The position numbers were made by a program, and so were the translations under genes. From the NCBI GenBank assembly GCA_052173655.1, contig JBQMYD010000002.1, positions 124,001 through 188,000 on the forward strand: a DNA stretch of 64,000 bases, read 5' to 3'. Source of the stretch: RGIG9060 sp052173655 (lineage in GTDB: Bacteria > Spirochaetota > Spirochaetia > Treponematales > Treponemataceae). Shown here piece by piece: positions 27,294 through 36,576 of the stretch. Position 1 is the first letter of the stretch; each line of letters begins with the position of its first letter. The notes under the pieces are model-generated. The model made no database searches. It had not been told where the DNA came from and saw only the letters and a program-made list of their open reading frames with translations.

Positions 27294-27339
27294 AATTTTT
27301 TTTATTCGTATTTGAAATTTTTTACAGGTATTTAAGCTT
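27277..27339. repeat. Split inverted repeat over the PI-PLC promoter
   Basis: AAGCTTAAATA (27277-27287) and its perfect complement TATTTAAGCTT (27329-27339) lie 52 bases apart, start to start. Inside them GTAAAAA and TTTTTAC also pair. It could be two operator half-sites or an RNA/DNA hairpin. No U-tract follows in the minus direction, so a terminator is less likely. Confidence 0.55.
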
Positions 27340-27386
27340 GATATCGAATTTTGACTTGTAATTATTATTCTAACTGCTATTGAAAA

Positions 27387-29072
27387 CTATTTTTTTGCTA
27401 AGTTTTTTAAAGACAGCTGTCTAATCAATTCAAGAGGCGTCAATTCAAAGTCAAAATTTTGACTGCCATTTGCATGGCTCATGACTGCTGTAATGGCACT
27501 GTCTTGTGCCGAATATCCTTGACTTAGTAATGATGATGTAAGTCCTGCAAGAACATCTCCGCTACCGGCTTTTGCAAGACTTGCAGAACCTTTATCGCAG
27601 ATAAAAAAATTTATCTTTTTTTCTTTTTGTTGGCAGGCAATGAGAGTAACAGAGCTTTTCATTATGATAGTTAAATTAGGATACAATTCAAGAAATTTTT
27701 GTCCGATTTGGAATCTGTTTTTAGAAGCACTTTCGGGAGAAAAATCTCCTATGCCACATAGTTTGCAAATGTTTGCCAACTCTTTAGGATGAGGCGTGAG
27801 TATGATCTGTTTTTTGTTTGAATCAGTGTCTGAACTGCATTGTGAATCAAGAAGTTTCAAAAAATAGGAAAGTTTTGGATGGTAAAAAAAATCTGCGTCC
27901 AAGACTGCCGATTTTATATTTATTTTTGTTTTTTCCGAATTACAAAAAACGTAAACAAATGATTCTATTTGAGATTCCGCTTCAATTCCTGTTCCTAAGC
28001 CACTTCCTATTAAAACACAAGAAGTATTTTTAGGAAGATCTGTAAACATAGAGTTTTCAGGATTGCAAGAATCATTTGATGTATTTGTTAAAATCAATTC
28101 AGGCGAAATCTTAAATTTGTCAAGGTTGCTGCCGGGTGTTTGTACAAGTGTTACTAAACCGCTTCCGAATTTAAGTGCTGCAGTTGCTGCAATTATTGCA
28201 GCGCCGGATTTTTGACCTGCAATTACAACCGTATGCCCGAAATTGCCTTTATGTACACTTTTTTTAAGATTTTTTCCTGTACGAGACGGAAGTTTTATAT
28301 CAGTATCTTGCAGCAAAAATGTTTCGTAATTGGAAGTTTTAATTGAAAGTGAAGAATTCTTTTTTGTTTCATTTAAGTCTGCACACAGCTCAAAATCTGC
28401 ATTAGAAATTCCCAATTCCGCTTTTATGATTTTTCCGCAATAATTTCTTGCTGTGTCCGAAAAAAGTGCTTGTTTTAAACAGCCCATTGTTATTGTAACA
28501 TCAGCTGAAAAAACACATTCAGGTACAAAAGTTTTGTTTGGATTTTCCGAGTTAAATGCTGTAAGTCCACTTGGAATATCACAGGCGATTTTTATTCCTC
28601 TTGCCTCGTTCATTTGTTCAATAAGCAAAGCGGTTTCAACGTCAATTTGTCCTTTAAAACCTGTTCCGAAAATGCAGTCAAGAATTATGTCATTATCTGT
28701 GCTGTTTTTCAGACATTGTTCAAAATTTGTTCGACTTGTAAAATCAACTCCGAGTTTTTTTGCAATTTTGTATTGAGAAAGTCCTTCTGTAGTTTTCATA
28801 TTGTCAAGAATCAATACTTTGCAGTCAATAATGCCGTGAAGTTTTCTTGCAACTGCAAGACCATCTGCACCGTTGTTGCCCTTACCGCAGACTATCAAAA
28901 CTTTTGATTTAGAATTTTTCTGTACATCGCCTATGGATGCATTTTTGAGTAATGAAAATATTTGTTCAACAATTGCGTTTGCAGCGTTTTCCATCATTAT
29001 AAATTCAGGTATTTCGTAGCGAATTTTTGCTTCTTGTTCTATTTGTGCCGTATTTTCAAAAACTCTTATCAT
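27387..29072 (-). CDS. nnr: Bifunctional NAD(P)HX epimerase/dehydratase
   Basis: This repair enzyme restores hydrated NAD(P)H. The N-terminal YjeF_N epimerase domain (about 1-225) shows VLIVCGKGNNGADGLAVARKL, CIFGTGFKG and ACDIPSGL. The C-terminal ADP-dependent dehydratase domain (about 260-561) shows HKGNFGHTVVIAG, GSGLGTG, ILTPHPKELANI and GSGDVLAGLTSSLLSQG. The GSGD form replaces the commoner GTGD. The N-terminal part carries insertions (for example a Lys/Asn-rich stretch near 50). A GGTGG site precedes the ATG. The gene stands between unrelated genes. Confidence 0.93.
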   Translation of the reverse strand: MIRVFENTAQIEQEAKIRYEIPEFIMMENAANAIVEQIFSLLKNASIGDVQKNSKSKVLIVCGKGNNGADGLAVARKLHGIIDCKVLILDNMKTTEGLSQYKIAKKLGVDFTSRTNFEQCLKNSTDNDIILDCIFGTGFKGQIDVETALLIEQMNEARGIKIACDIPSGLTAFNSENPNKTFVPECVFSADVTITMGCLKQALFSDTARNYCGKIIKAELGISNADFELCADLNETKKNSSLSIKTSNYETFLLQDTDIKLPSRTGKNLKKSVHKGNFGHTVVIAGQKSGAAIIAATAALKFGSGLVTLVQTPGSNLDKFKISPELILTNTSNDSCNPENSMFTDLPKNTSCVLIGSGLGTGIEAESQIESFVYVFCNSEKTKINIKSAVLDADFFYHPKLSYFLKLLDSQCSSDTDSNKKQIILTPHPKELANICKLCGIGDFSPESASKNRFQIGQKFLELYPNLTIIMKSSVTLIACQQKEKKINFFICDKGSASLAKAGSGDVLAGLTSSLLSQGYSAQDSAITAVMSHANGSQNFDFELTPLELIRQLSLKNLAKK

Positions 29073-29219
29073 TGATTAAATTCCACCTAAGATCGTATTT
29101 TGCTGATTTCATGCAATCTACGGTAAAGACTATTCAATTTTTTCTGCAAGGTCAATGCTTTACACAAAGCTTCTATGCTATGCGATTTTTACTGTTTGAA
29201 ATAAAAACTTAAAATTTAA

Positions 29220-30173
29220 TCATATTGTCATTTGAATAACAATATCCTTATTGCCGAGCCTAAAAAGTTTTCCCAAATAATTAAGCTTTTGCTGTTTTGC
29301 TTCGCGTATTATTTTTGCTCCTTTTGCACGAATATGTCCGGTTTTTTCAATTCCACAATTTCCGCAAATTTTAGCTTCAATTGTTTCAAGACATACAGTA
29401 ATTGCATTTTTGTCGTAAGGATTGTAAGGTTCTGCTTGGATAACGGTTTCAAGTCCACCATAAAAATCATGTTTTGCCGCTCTAATTTTTTTTGCCTGAT
29501 CAGCAAAATTTTCATATTCCAGTTTTTTTGCAAAATTTTGCAGAATTTTTGGTTCTCTGTTCCAGTTATAATAATTTGTTCCTACAACTTGCATAGTTAG
29601 CGTTAAAGTGTTTTGTTTAAAATATCGAGTCAGTGCTTGTTCAAGACTTTCTCTTGCCGGATCAAATTCAAGCTTTTCTGCTGCATTGTTGTAGACAAGA
29701 GGAATTGACAACGGATCTTCTTGATTCATTTTTCCAAAGCAAAGAGAAAATAAGATTTCTACTGAAAGTTCTTTCATAATGAATTGAGTTACTTGCGAAA
29801 ATTTTTCAAAAATATCACGCTTGCCAAGATACAATTCTCCTGCCAGAAGTGAATCTTTTGCATCAACAGCTGAAATTAAAGCTCCCACATGAGTGAGAAA
29901 AGCAAATACTTCCGCATCTGAAATGTCAATTTGCGGATCTACATAAACTTTAGGATTGTTGTTTATGCTTTCATCAAGAAAAATATACCGGCTTGGGCTA
30001 AAATATGTGCTTGAAGATATTTGCTGCCAGTCTGTAACATCAGGGGCTGAAAACTTTTGTTCAAAACTTTTATTTTCTTCCCATCTTCCAATGTAATCTA
30101 ACTGACCTGTCTTACTTTTTGAAAATTCAAACCAGCTTTTTCCTGCATTGATAAAAATTTGTGATGTATTCAT
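29220..30173 (-). CDS. HIRAN-domain protein without helicase
   Basis: I do not know a precise function. The last ~75 residues match the HIRAN pattern: a strand, then AEPYNPYDKNAITVCL, then GHIRAKGAKIIREAK. In eukaryotic HLTF this domain binds single-stranded DNA 3' ends. Residues 1-230 are an uncharacterised soluble domain with no nuclease or helicase motif that I can see. The start at 30173 is chosen because GGAGG lies 7 bases before it; an in-frame upstream ATG at 30245 would add 24 residues. There is no signal peptide. A DNA-related role is inferred only from the HIRAN domain. Confidence 0.7.
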   Translation of the reverse strand: MNTSQIFINAGKSWFEFSKSKTGQLDYIGRWEENKSFEQKFSAPDVTDWQQISSSTYFSPSRYIFLDESINNNPKVYVDPQIDISDAEVFAFLTHVGALISAVDAKDSLLAGELYLGKRDIFEKFSQVTQFIMKELSVEILFSLCFGKMNQEDPLSIPLVYNNAAEKLEFDPARESLEQALTRYFKQNTLTLTMQVVGTNYYNWNREPKILQNFAKKLEYENFADQAKKIRAAKHDFYGGLETVIQAEPYNPYDKNAITVCLETIEAKICGNCGIEKTGHIRAKGAKIIREAKQQKLNYLGKLFRLGNKDIVIQMTI

Positions 30174-30289
30174 GTGTTCCTCCATATTAAATAAAGTTTT
30201 TATACGATTAGTATAACTTAGAGGGTGTGTCATCAATTGCTTCACTTATGAAAAAATAAAAAAAAGTAGAATAATAATTATTATGGTAT

Positions 30290-30295
30290 TATACT
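30290..30295 (+). promoter_or_regulatory. -10 box of GH13 gene, predicted leaderless
   Basis: TATACT about seven bases before the ATG at 30303, with no Shine-Dalgarno sequence between. The -35 region is poor (no close match to TTGACA at 17 bases), so this is a weaker member of the leaderless set. Confidence 0.45.
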
Positions 30296-30302
30296 TAGTG
30301 TT

Positions 30303-32180
30303 ATGAATGAAAAAAAAGCAAAACTCACGCTTGAAAGTAAAATTTCGGATGTGTATAGAACTCCTGTTGGAAAGGATATTATTTCAAAGATACTTTTGCA
30401 GTTAGGAAAAACCGAAAGATTTATAACAAATCCGCTTGTTTCAAATTTGAAATTGAAAACCCTTGTTTTTTTTACAAAAAAATATAACTTGAATTCGTTT
30501 TTTGACAGTTTTTTGGCTCTGGTAAATACAGATTCTGAAAATGATGAAGTCAGTTTTGATTCGGAAAATAATGATATAGAAAAGAAAAGTAAGATTACTC
30601 CTCAGTGGTGGAAAAGTGCTGTTTTTTATCAAATTTATCCACGCTCTTTTTGCGATTCAAATGGTGATGACATAGGTGATATTCAGGGGATTATTTCAAA
30701 ACTTGATTATTTAAAGGAATTGGGAATTGATGCACTTTGGCTTAGCCCGATTTATGATTCTCCTAACGATGATAACGGCTATGACATTCGGGATTATAAA
30801 AAAATCATGACTGAATTTGGCGATATGAAAGATTTTGATCTTTTACTTGAGCAGGTTCACAGCCGCGGAATGAAACTGATTATGGATTTGGTTGTAAATC
30901 ACACTTCGGATGAGCATCAATGGTTTCAAAAAGCACTGGAGGATAAAACTTCAAAATATCATAACTATTATTTTTTTCAAGATAAGCCGAATAACTGGAC
31001 TTCTTTTTTTTCCGGTTCTTCATGGAACTTTTATGAAAAAAACAAAGAATATGCCTTACATAGTTTTTCAAAAAAACAAATGGATTTAAACTGGGATAAT
31101 CCTGAGCTTAGGGAAGATATTATTGAGATGATAAAATGGTGGCTAAAAAAAGGTGTTGACGGTTTTAGAATGGATGTTATTAATTTTATTTCCAAAAAAC
31201 CCGGACTTCCGGACGGAAATGAATTAATAGGAAAATTAATGGAATTTACCGGCATAGAACATTATTTTTATGGGCCTAACCTGCATAAATATTTTAGACA
31301 GATAAGACATGAGGCTTTTGAGCCTTATAAGGCATTTTCCGTAGGTGAAACTCCAGGCTTGGGAATGCAAATGGCAAGACAGGTAACTTCGGAAAAAAGA
31401 CATGAACTTGATATGATTTTTAACTTTGATCATTTGGAAAGTCCGGGGCATGTCCGTTTTGATGATTATGAATATGATCTTGATTATTACAAGAATTACA
31501 TTATTAATTGGATGCAAAATTACGGAAACGATTGTTGGATGAGTCTTTTTTATAACAACCATGACAATCCAAAAATGGTCAGCAAGATAAGTAAAAACAA
31601 AGATTATCAGGAAAGAATTCAAATTTTGCTGGCTGTAATTCAATTTACTCTGAAAGGAACACCTTTTGTTTTTCAAGGTGAAGAAATGGGAATTGCCAAT
31701 TATGAATTTGAAAATATAGAACAAATTAAGGATGTTGAGTCTCGCAATTTGTATCCTGAATTGTGTAAAAAAATGGATAAAGCTAGGGCATTTGAAATAA
31801 TAAAAGCAGGTAGCAGGGAGCATGGCAGAATTCCTCTGCCTTGGAATGAAAATTCAAAAAACAAATTGGTAAAACAGCAAAAGATTAATTTTAAAATAAT
31901 GGAAATTTATAAGGCACTCATAAAGCTGAGGCACGAAAATTCATCGCTTGTGTACGGAGATTTTGAAGTTTTGTGCGACAAAAAGAATCGCTTTACTTAT
32001 TCCAGAACAGGAGAAAATGCCTTTATCATCGATTGTAATTTATGTAAAAAACCTAAAAAAGCTTTTAAGGTTCCGGAAAATTTTGTGCAAATTTTTCTTA
32101 CTGAAAATCATGCTTTCAATTTTCATTTTTGTGGCGACTTTTTGGGTCCATATGAAGTAAGAATTTATCAGTGCAAGTAA
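30303..32180 (+). CDS. GH13 alpha-glucosidase (oligo-1,6-glucosidase type) with N-terminal helical domain
   Basis: This is a cytoplasmic glycosidase for alpha-linked glucosides. The GH13 barrel starts near residue 101 (WWKSAVFYQIYPRSF). Catalytic residues are present: nucleophile D291 in FRMDVIN, acid/base E349 in SVGET, and D421 in NNHDNPK. The segment PFVFQGEEMGIANYEF is typical of the oligo-1,6-glucosidase/alpha-glucosidase subfamily. Residues 1-75 form an extra helical domain (TPVGKDIISKILLQLG, then LKLKTLVFFTKKY), followed by an acidic linker. It resembles small domains fused to other glycosidases whose role is unknown. No signal peptide. Substrate (isomaltose, trehalose-like, other) is open. 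Confidence 0.88.
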   Translation: MNEKKAKLTLESKISDVYRTPVGKDIISKILLQLGKTERFITNPLVSNLKLKTLVFFTKKYNLNSFFDSFLALVNTDSENDEVSFDSENNDIEKKSKITPQWWKSAVFYQIYPRSFCDSNGDDIGDIQGIISKLDYLKELGIDALWLSPIYDSPNDDNGYDIRDYKKIMTEFGDMKDFDLLLEQVHSRGMKLIMDLVVNHTSDEHQWFQKALEDKTSKYHNYYFFQDKPNNWTSFFSGSSWNFYEKNKEYALHSFSKKQMDLNWDNPELREDIIEMIKWWLKKGVDGFRMDVINFISKKPGLPDGNELIGKLMEFTGIEHYFYGPNLHKYFRQIRHEAFEPYKAFSVGETPGLGMQMARQVTSEKRHELDMIFNFDHLESPGHVRFDDYEYDLDYYKNYIINWMQNYGNDCWMSLFYNNHDNPKMVSKISKNKDYQERIQILLAVIQFTLKGTPFVFQGEEMGIANYEFENIEQIKDVESRNLYPELCKKMDKARAFEIIKAGSREHGRIPLPWNENSKNKLVKQQKINFKIMEIYKALIKLRHENSSLVYGDFEVLCDKKNRFTYSRTGENAFIIDCNLCKKPKKAFKVPENFVQIFLTENHAFNFHFCGDFLGPYEVRIYQCK

Positions 32181-32254
32181 AATCTTTTTGTATTATTGCT
32201 TTATCATTACTTTTATTTGTGCCGACAATAGCACATGGGAGATTTTAAATTTTT

Positions 32255-33355
32255 ATGAAACAAAAAAATAGCGGTAAAAAAGAATCCGGAAAAGATATAA
32301 AGAACAAACGGGATATTTCTGCAAAAACCGCCTTGTTTCTTTCTTCTGCAGTTTTGTTTTTATGTGCTGCAATGCTTTTTGTAAGCATATTTTTAGTTCA
32401 AACTTCTGATTCTGAAAAATTAACTGCGTCAAACTCAATTGTCTCCGCTTCAATTGTTAAAGATTCAAGCTGTAAAACGCCGGCTACAAAACAGTCTAAC
32501 GAGCAGGAAGTTATAACTTTGATTGATGAGTACGGATTGTCAAATATCGGAGCTAAAAAAAATGACAATCAGATAAACCCTGAAAGCATTGAACTATCTG
32601 AGAAAAGAAATAATAAAGAAAAATCCGGAAAAGATAAAAAAACTGCAAAAATGCCGGCTGAAAAGGTTAATGTAGAGAAAAATAAAGCTGAAGTTTATAT
32701 TTTGCTTGATGATGCAGGTCATAATCTTAGTCAGCTTAAAGTTTTTTTAGATTTAAATTTTGCATTGACGATTGCTGTTTTGCCCAAAGTTGCTCATACG
32801 ACAGATTGTGCAAAAGCGATTGTATCTTCCGGAAAGTCATTAATGTTGCATCAGCCTATGCAAGCTGTAAATCGTTCTGTAGATCCGGGACCGGGTGCTA
32901 TAGAACCTGAAATGAGTGCAGAAAAAGTTCGTGCTATTTTGCTTGAAAATATTTTTGAATTAAACAATTTTGAAAGCGGTAATGGAAAATTATTGGGAAT
33001 GAATAACCATGAAGGTTCTTTGATTACAACGAATGTTGAATTGATGAGAACCGTCATGGAAGTTTGCCGTGAAGAAAAAATATTTTTTTTAGACTCAAGG
33101 ACAAATGCAAAATCTATATGCCGCCAAGTTGCACAAGATACCGGAATTACTTTTTTTGAACGCAATATTTTTTTGGATAATACTCCTCGACAAAGTGATA
33201 TGGAAGCTATGTTCCGTAAGGGAATAGAAATTGCAGAAAAAAAAGGTTCTGTAATTATGATAGGGCATATTTGGTCGGGCAAAAATCTTGCAGATGTTCT
33301 TCAAAAGATGTATTCTGAATATTCCGCTCAAGGTTACAAATTTGTAAGTTTTTAA
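32255..33355 (+). CDS. Divergent polysaccharide deacetylase (YibQ-like), membrane-anchored
   Basis: This 366-residue protein has one N-terminal membrane helix (about residues 24-47), then a Lys/Glu/Asn-rich linker to about 148, then a PF04748-like domain. Family features are ILLDDAGHNLSQL, LTIAVLPKVAHT, LMLHQPMQA, GMNNHEGSLITTN, FFLDSRTNAKS and VIMIGHIWSG. Related proteins are predicted periplasmic carbohydrate deacetylases or hydrolases of uncertain substrate. Its place before tsaD (32 bases) suggests shared transcription, but the functions are not obviously linked. Confidence 0.85.
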   Translation: MKQKNSGKKESGKDIKNKRDISAKTALFLSSAVLFLCAAMLFVSIFLVQTSDSEKLTASNSIVSASIVKDSSCKTPATKQSNEQEVITLIDEYGLSNIGAKKNDNQINPESIELSEKRNNKEKSGKDKKTAKMPAEKVNVEKNKAEVYILLDDAGHNLSQLKVFLDLNFALTIAVLPKVAHTTDCAKAIVSSGKSLMLHQPMQAVNRSVDPGPGAIEPEMSAEKVRAILLENIFELNNFESGNGKLLGMNNHEGSLITTNVELMRTVMEVCREEKIFFLDSRTNAKSICRQVAQDTGITFFERNIFLDNTPRQSDMEAMFRKGIEIAEKKGSVIMIGHIWSGKNLADVLQKMYSEYSAQGYKFVSF

Positions 33356-33387
33356 TTTATGTACTTTATATTTACTTGGAGATATAA

Positions 33388-34416
33388 GTGAAAGTTTTAG
33401 GTATTGAATCCAGCTGTGATGAAACGGCAGCAGCAGTTGTTGAAGACGGAAAAAAAATTTTAAGTAATGTTATTGCAACACAAATTCCGTTTCATCAAGA
33501 ATATAAGGGAGTTGTTCCGGAAATTGCCAGCCGAAAACATACTGAATGGATAGAGCCGGTTGTTTCTACGGCTTTAAAAGATGCAGGTCTTACAATGGAC
33601 GATATAGATGCAGTTGCTGCAACAAATAGACCTGGTTTGATGGGCTCTCTTTTAGTAGGTCTAACTTTTGGAAAAGCTCTTGCATGGTCAAATAACAAAC
33701 CTTTTTATGCGGTAAACCATATGCTTGGTCATATGTATGCAGCTCATCTTGAAAATGATATTGAATATCCTTATCTTGGGCTTCTTGTTTCCGGAGGGCA
33801 TACCATTATTTGTAAAGTAACAGATTTTGATAAAATCGAAGTTTTGGGAACAACAATAGATGATGCTGTAGGAGAAGCTTTTGATAAAGTTGCCAAGTTT
33901 TACGGTTTTGGATATCCGGGCGGGGTTATTATTGACAAACTTGCACAAAACGGAAATTCGGAAGCTGCAAATTTTCCAATGCCGATTTTGCATGAATCCG
34001 GAGGCAACGACCACCGCTATGATGTTTCCTATTCCGGTTTAAAAACAGCTGCAATAAACCAGCTTGATAGATTTTGGAATTCAAAGTTTGAAAAAACACC
34101 TGAAAATATAGCGGCAAGTTTTCAAGAAACCGCTGTAAAAATTCTTCTCAGCCGACTTTTCCGTGCTGTTGAAGACACCGGACTAAAAACAGTGGTAGCA
34201 GGCGGAGGAGTCGCTGCAAATTCTCGGCTTAGATCAATGCTTGCAGAACACAAGGAATTGAATTGTATTTTTCCTCCGTTAAAACTTTGTACGGATAACG
34301 GAGCTATGATAGCGGGAGTTGCCTATAAATTTTTAAGTAGCGGCAACGTAAGTCCTTGGACTGTAACTGCCAGTGCTAGAGTTACGGAGTTTAAGCGAGG
34401 CTTAAAAAGAACTTAA
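33388..34416 (+). CDS. tsaD: tRNA threonylcarbamoyl-adenosine synthesis protein TsaD
   Basis: This enzyme transfers the threonylcarbamoyl group to A37 of tRNAs that read ANN codons. Seen: GIESSCDETAAAVVEDG at the N terminus, the metal-binding HMLGHMYAAH near residue 111, GLLVSGGHT near 132, and GGGVAANSRLR near 270. The length of 342 is typical. The start is GTG with GGAG 9 bases upstream. Partners TsaB, TsaC and TsaE are not in this window. aroA follows after 27 bases. Confidence 0.97.
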   Translation: MKVLGIESSCDETAAAVVEDGKKILSNVIATQIPFHQEYKGVVPEIASRKHTEWIEPVVSTALKDAGLTMDDIDAVAATNRPGLMGSLLVGLTFGKALAWSNNKPFYAVNHMLGHMYAAHLENDIEYPYLGLLVSGGHTIICKVTDFDKIEVLGTTIDDAVGEAFDKVAKFYGFGYPGGVIIDKLAQNGNSEAANFPMPILHESGGNDHRYDVSYSGLKTAAINQLDRFWNSKFEKTPENIAASFQETAVKILLSRLFRAVEDTGLKTVVAGGGVAANSRLRSMLAEHKELNCIFPPLKLCTDNGAMIAGVAYKFLSSGNVSPWTVTASARVTEFKRGLKRT

Positions 34417-34443
34417 TTCTTCCATAAAAATAGGATAATACCT

Positions 34444-35817
34444 ATGGATTTAATTTGTAAAAGTTCAAAACTTTTTGGTCATATAAAAATTCCATCTTCA
34501 AAAAGCCATACAATCAGAGCTGTTATTCTGGCAGCTTTGGCAGAGGGGAAAAGTACCGTTTTTAATCCTCTCGTTTCAGATGACTCTATAAGTACTTTAA
34601 AAGCTGTGGGTTCTTTAGGTGTAAAAATAATTCAAAACCGGGATAACTCCGCTTGGCAAATAGAGCCGCCTACAAATGGACTGACCATGTCTGAAAATTA
34701 TATAGATGTGGGAAATTCCGGAAGTACAATGTACTTTCTTGCTCCGGTATGTGCGGTACATGACTGTTTTGCTGTTTTTACTGGTGATCAATCTATTCAA
34801 AATCGTCCTGTGGGACACTTACTGGATGCTTTAAATCAACTTGGGGCAAAAGCCGTTTGTATAAAGATGCCCGGTAAAAATTCTATGACAGAACAAATCC
34901 AATGTTGCAATACAAAAAAAAGATTTCCGCCTTTTTCTGTTTCAGGTCCGATAAAAGCCGGGAATCTTGTAACAGACGGTAGTCTTTCTCAATACATTAG
35001 CGGTTTTATGATTGCATGTTCTCAAATTCCCGGAACAACACAAATTTTTCTAAAAAATCCGAAAGAAATTCCCTACCTTGATATGACAAAGTGGTGGCTT
35101 AAACAAGTTGGTGTAAAAGTTGATATTTCTTTGGACTATAAATCTATAAAAATTATCGGAAGGCAAAAAATAAATGCTTTTGAAAAAACAATTCCTTCGG
35201 ACTGGGAAAGTGCGGCTTTTCCAATTATCGCTGCTCTTATAACAAAAACTGATATTTTTATTGACCAAATTGATGTTTCAAAAACTCAAGGAGATGAAAA
35301 AATAGTCGAAATTTTACAAAAAGCAGGTGCCCAAATAAAATATGAAGGAAAAAACTTAGATGTTCTTGCAGTTTACGGTTCTCGTTCTCATCTTGAACTG
35401 AAATCTGATTTGCATATAAAACTTTCAGATATTCCTGATTCAATTTGTGCAATTTGTGTAATTGCGTGCTTTATTCAAGGAGTTACGGTTCTTGAAGATA
35501 TTGAAGTTTGCAGAAAAAAAGAAACAGATCGGGTAAAGATTATGCAAAGGCAGCTTTCAAAACTTGGTGCAGATATAAAGGATACCGGTTCTTCTCTCAT
35601 TATCAGAGGAATAGCAGGCGGTGTAAACCTTTTCGGTGGGATCGTCGATAGCTTTGCCGATCACAGGGTAGCGATGTCTTTAAGTTGTCTTGGGCTTGGT
35701 CTTAAAAAAGAGGAAAAACTTACGGTAAAAAATTTTGAATGTAGCTCCGTTTCGTTTCCGGGCTTTATTGATTCTATGACAAAAATAGGAAGTTCTTTTT
35801 ACCCTGATTTTGGGTAA
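34444..35817 (+). CDS. aroA: 3-phosphoshikimate 1-carboxyvinyltransferase (EPSP synthase)
   Basis: This enzyme adds enolpyruvate from PEP to shikimate-3-phosphate in the chorismate pathway. Seen: IPSSKSHTIRAVILAAL near residue 13, GNSGSTMYFL near 91, DGSLSQYISGFMIA near 177, and near the end ETDRVKIMQRQLSKLGA plus DSFADHRVAMSLS. The length of 457 is somewhat above the usual 430. An AGGAT site precedes the ATG. Its 3' end, including the stop codon, lies inside a nested hairpin that serves the opposite-strand mgtC gene as terminator. Confidence 0.95.
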   Translation: MDLICKSSKLFGHIKIPSSKSHTIRAVILAALAEGKSTVFNPLVSDDSISTLKAVGSLGVKIIQNRDNSAWQIEPPTNGLTMSENYIDVGNSGSTMYFLAPVCAVHDCFAVFTGDQSIQNRPVGHLLDALNQLGAKAVCIKMPGKNSMTEQIQCCNTKKRFPPFSVSGPIKAGNLVTDGSLSQYISGFMIACSQIPGTTQIFLKNPKEIPYLDMTKWWLKQVGVKVDISLDYKSIKIIGRQKINAFEKTIPSDWESAAFPIIAALITKTDIFIDQIDVSKTQGDEKIVEILQKAGAQIKYEGKNLDVLAVYGSRSHLELKSDLHIKLSDIPDSICAICVIACFIQGVTVLEDIEVCRKKETDRVKIMQRQLSKLGADIKDTGSSLIIRGIAGGVNLFGGIVDSFADHRVAMSLSCLGLGLKKEEKLTVKNFECSSVSFPGFIDSMTKIGSSFYPDFG

Positions 35818-35830
35818 TCAAACTTCCTAT
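35785..35830 (-). terminator. Terminator of mgtC nested in the 3' end of aroA
   Basis: ATAGGAAGTT (35785-35794) pairs perfectly with AACTTCCTAT (35821-35830), and inside it TTACCC (35799-35804) pairs with GGGTAA (35812-35817). Read on the minus strand the outer stem is followed directly by TTTTT, as in a Rho-independent terminator. On the plus strand there is no good U-tract. Confidence 0.7.
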
Positions 35831-35860
35831 AAGGTTTTGCTCTATAAATTTTTAATAAAT

Positions 35861-36568
35861 TTAAACGGAAAGATTGATTTCTTCAAGATTTCCGAATTGT
35901 AAAAGATCGTCTCCCAATTTTATTACGTCCGTTTCTTCCGGAGCTCTAACTGAAAAAATAATTTCGATTTTTCCTTCTTCAATTCTATGATCGATGTCGG
36001 AACTCAAAATTACAAGACCGTGTTTTTCAACTTTTTTGTGCAACCTGTTGTAATCTATATCTCTGTTATTAAAAGTCAAAAGCAGTCGTTTTGTTCTATC
36101 TTGAGGGAAATATTTGTTTTCTACACGGTCTAAAAAAGTAAGTGCAAAAAGAAAGAAAAGCAGTGCAACAGCGGATGCAACGTAAAGTCCTGCTCCGATT
36201 GCCAAACCTATGGCAGAGGTTCCCCAAATTGTGGCAGAAGAGTTTAAGCCGCGGACATTCAATCCTTGTCTGATTATAGCTCCACCTCCAAGAAAACCTA
36301 TTCCGCTTACGGCTTGAGCTGCAAGCCTTGATCTGTCTCCCCCGTAAGTATCTCCCAAGTATATTGAAAGAATCATTAAAAGAGTTGAAGCTACACAGAT
36401 TAAAATAAGAGTTCTCATTCCAATCGGTTGTTGACGAATTTTTCGTTCAATTCCTAATACCAAACCTGCAAAAAAACTTATAACTATTTTCATAGTTATA
36501 CTTATAAAGTGAGGAAAATCTTGTTTTAGCAACTCAGGGAAAATCTCCACCCAAAATGTATTATTCAT
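35861..36568 (-). CDS. MgtC/SapB family membrane protein
   Basis: This 235-residue protein has about five membrane segments in the first 140 residues, with conserved AGLVLGIERKIRQQPIGMRT, AAQAVSGIGFLGGGAII and LNSSATIWGTSAIGLAIGAGLY. These are the hallmarks of MgtC/SapB. The C-terminal 80 residues look like an ACT-like soluble domain. MgtC proteins affect magnesium starvation survival and F-ATPase in pathogens; many members are uncharacterised. It has a strong promoter only eight bases before its ATG and a terminator inside aroA. Confidence 0.92.
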   Translation of the reverse strand: MNNTFWVEIFPELLKQDFPHFISITMKIVISFFAGLVLGIERKIRQQPIGMRTLILICVASTLLMILSIYLGDTYGGDRSRLAAQAVSGIGFLGGGAIIRQGLNVRGLNSSATIWGTSAIGLAIGAGLYVASAVALLFFLFALTFLDRVENKYFPQDRTKRLLLTFNNRDIDYNRLHKKVEKHGLVILSSDIDHRIEEGKIEIIFSVRAPEETDVIKLGDDLLQFGNLEEINLSV

Positions 36569-36576
36569 AGCTTTCT

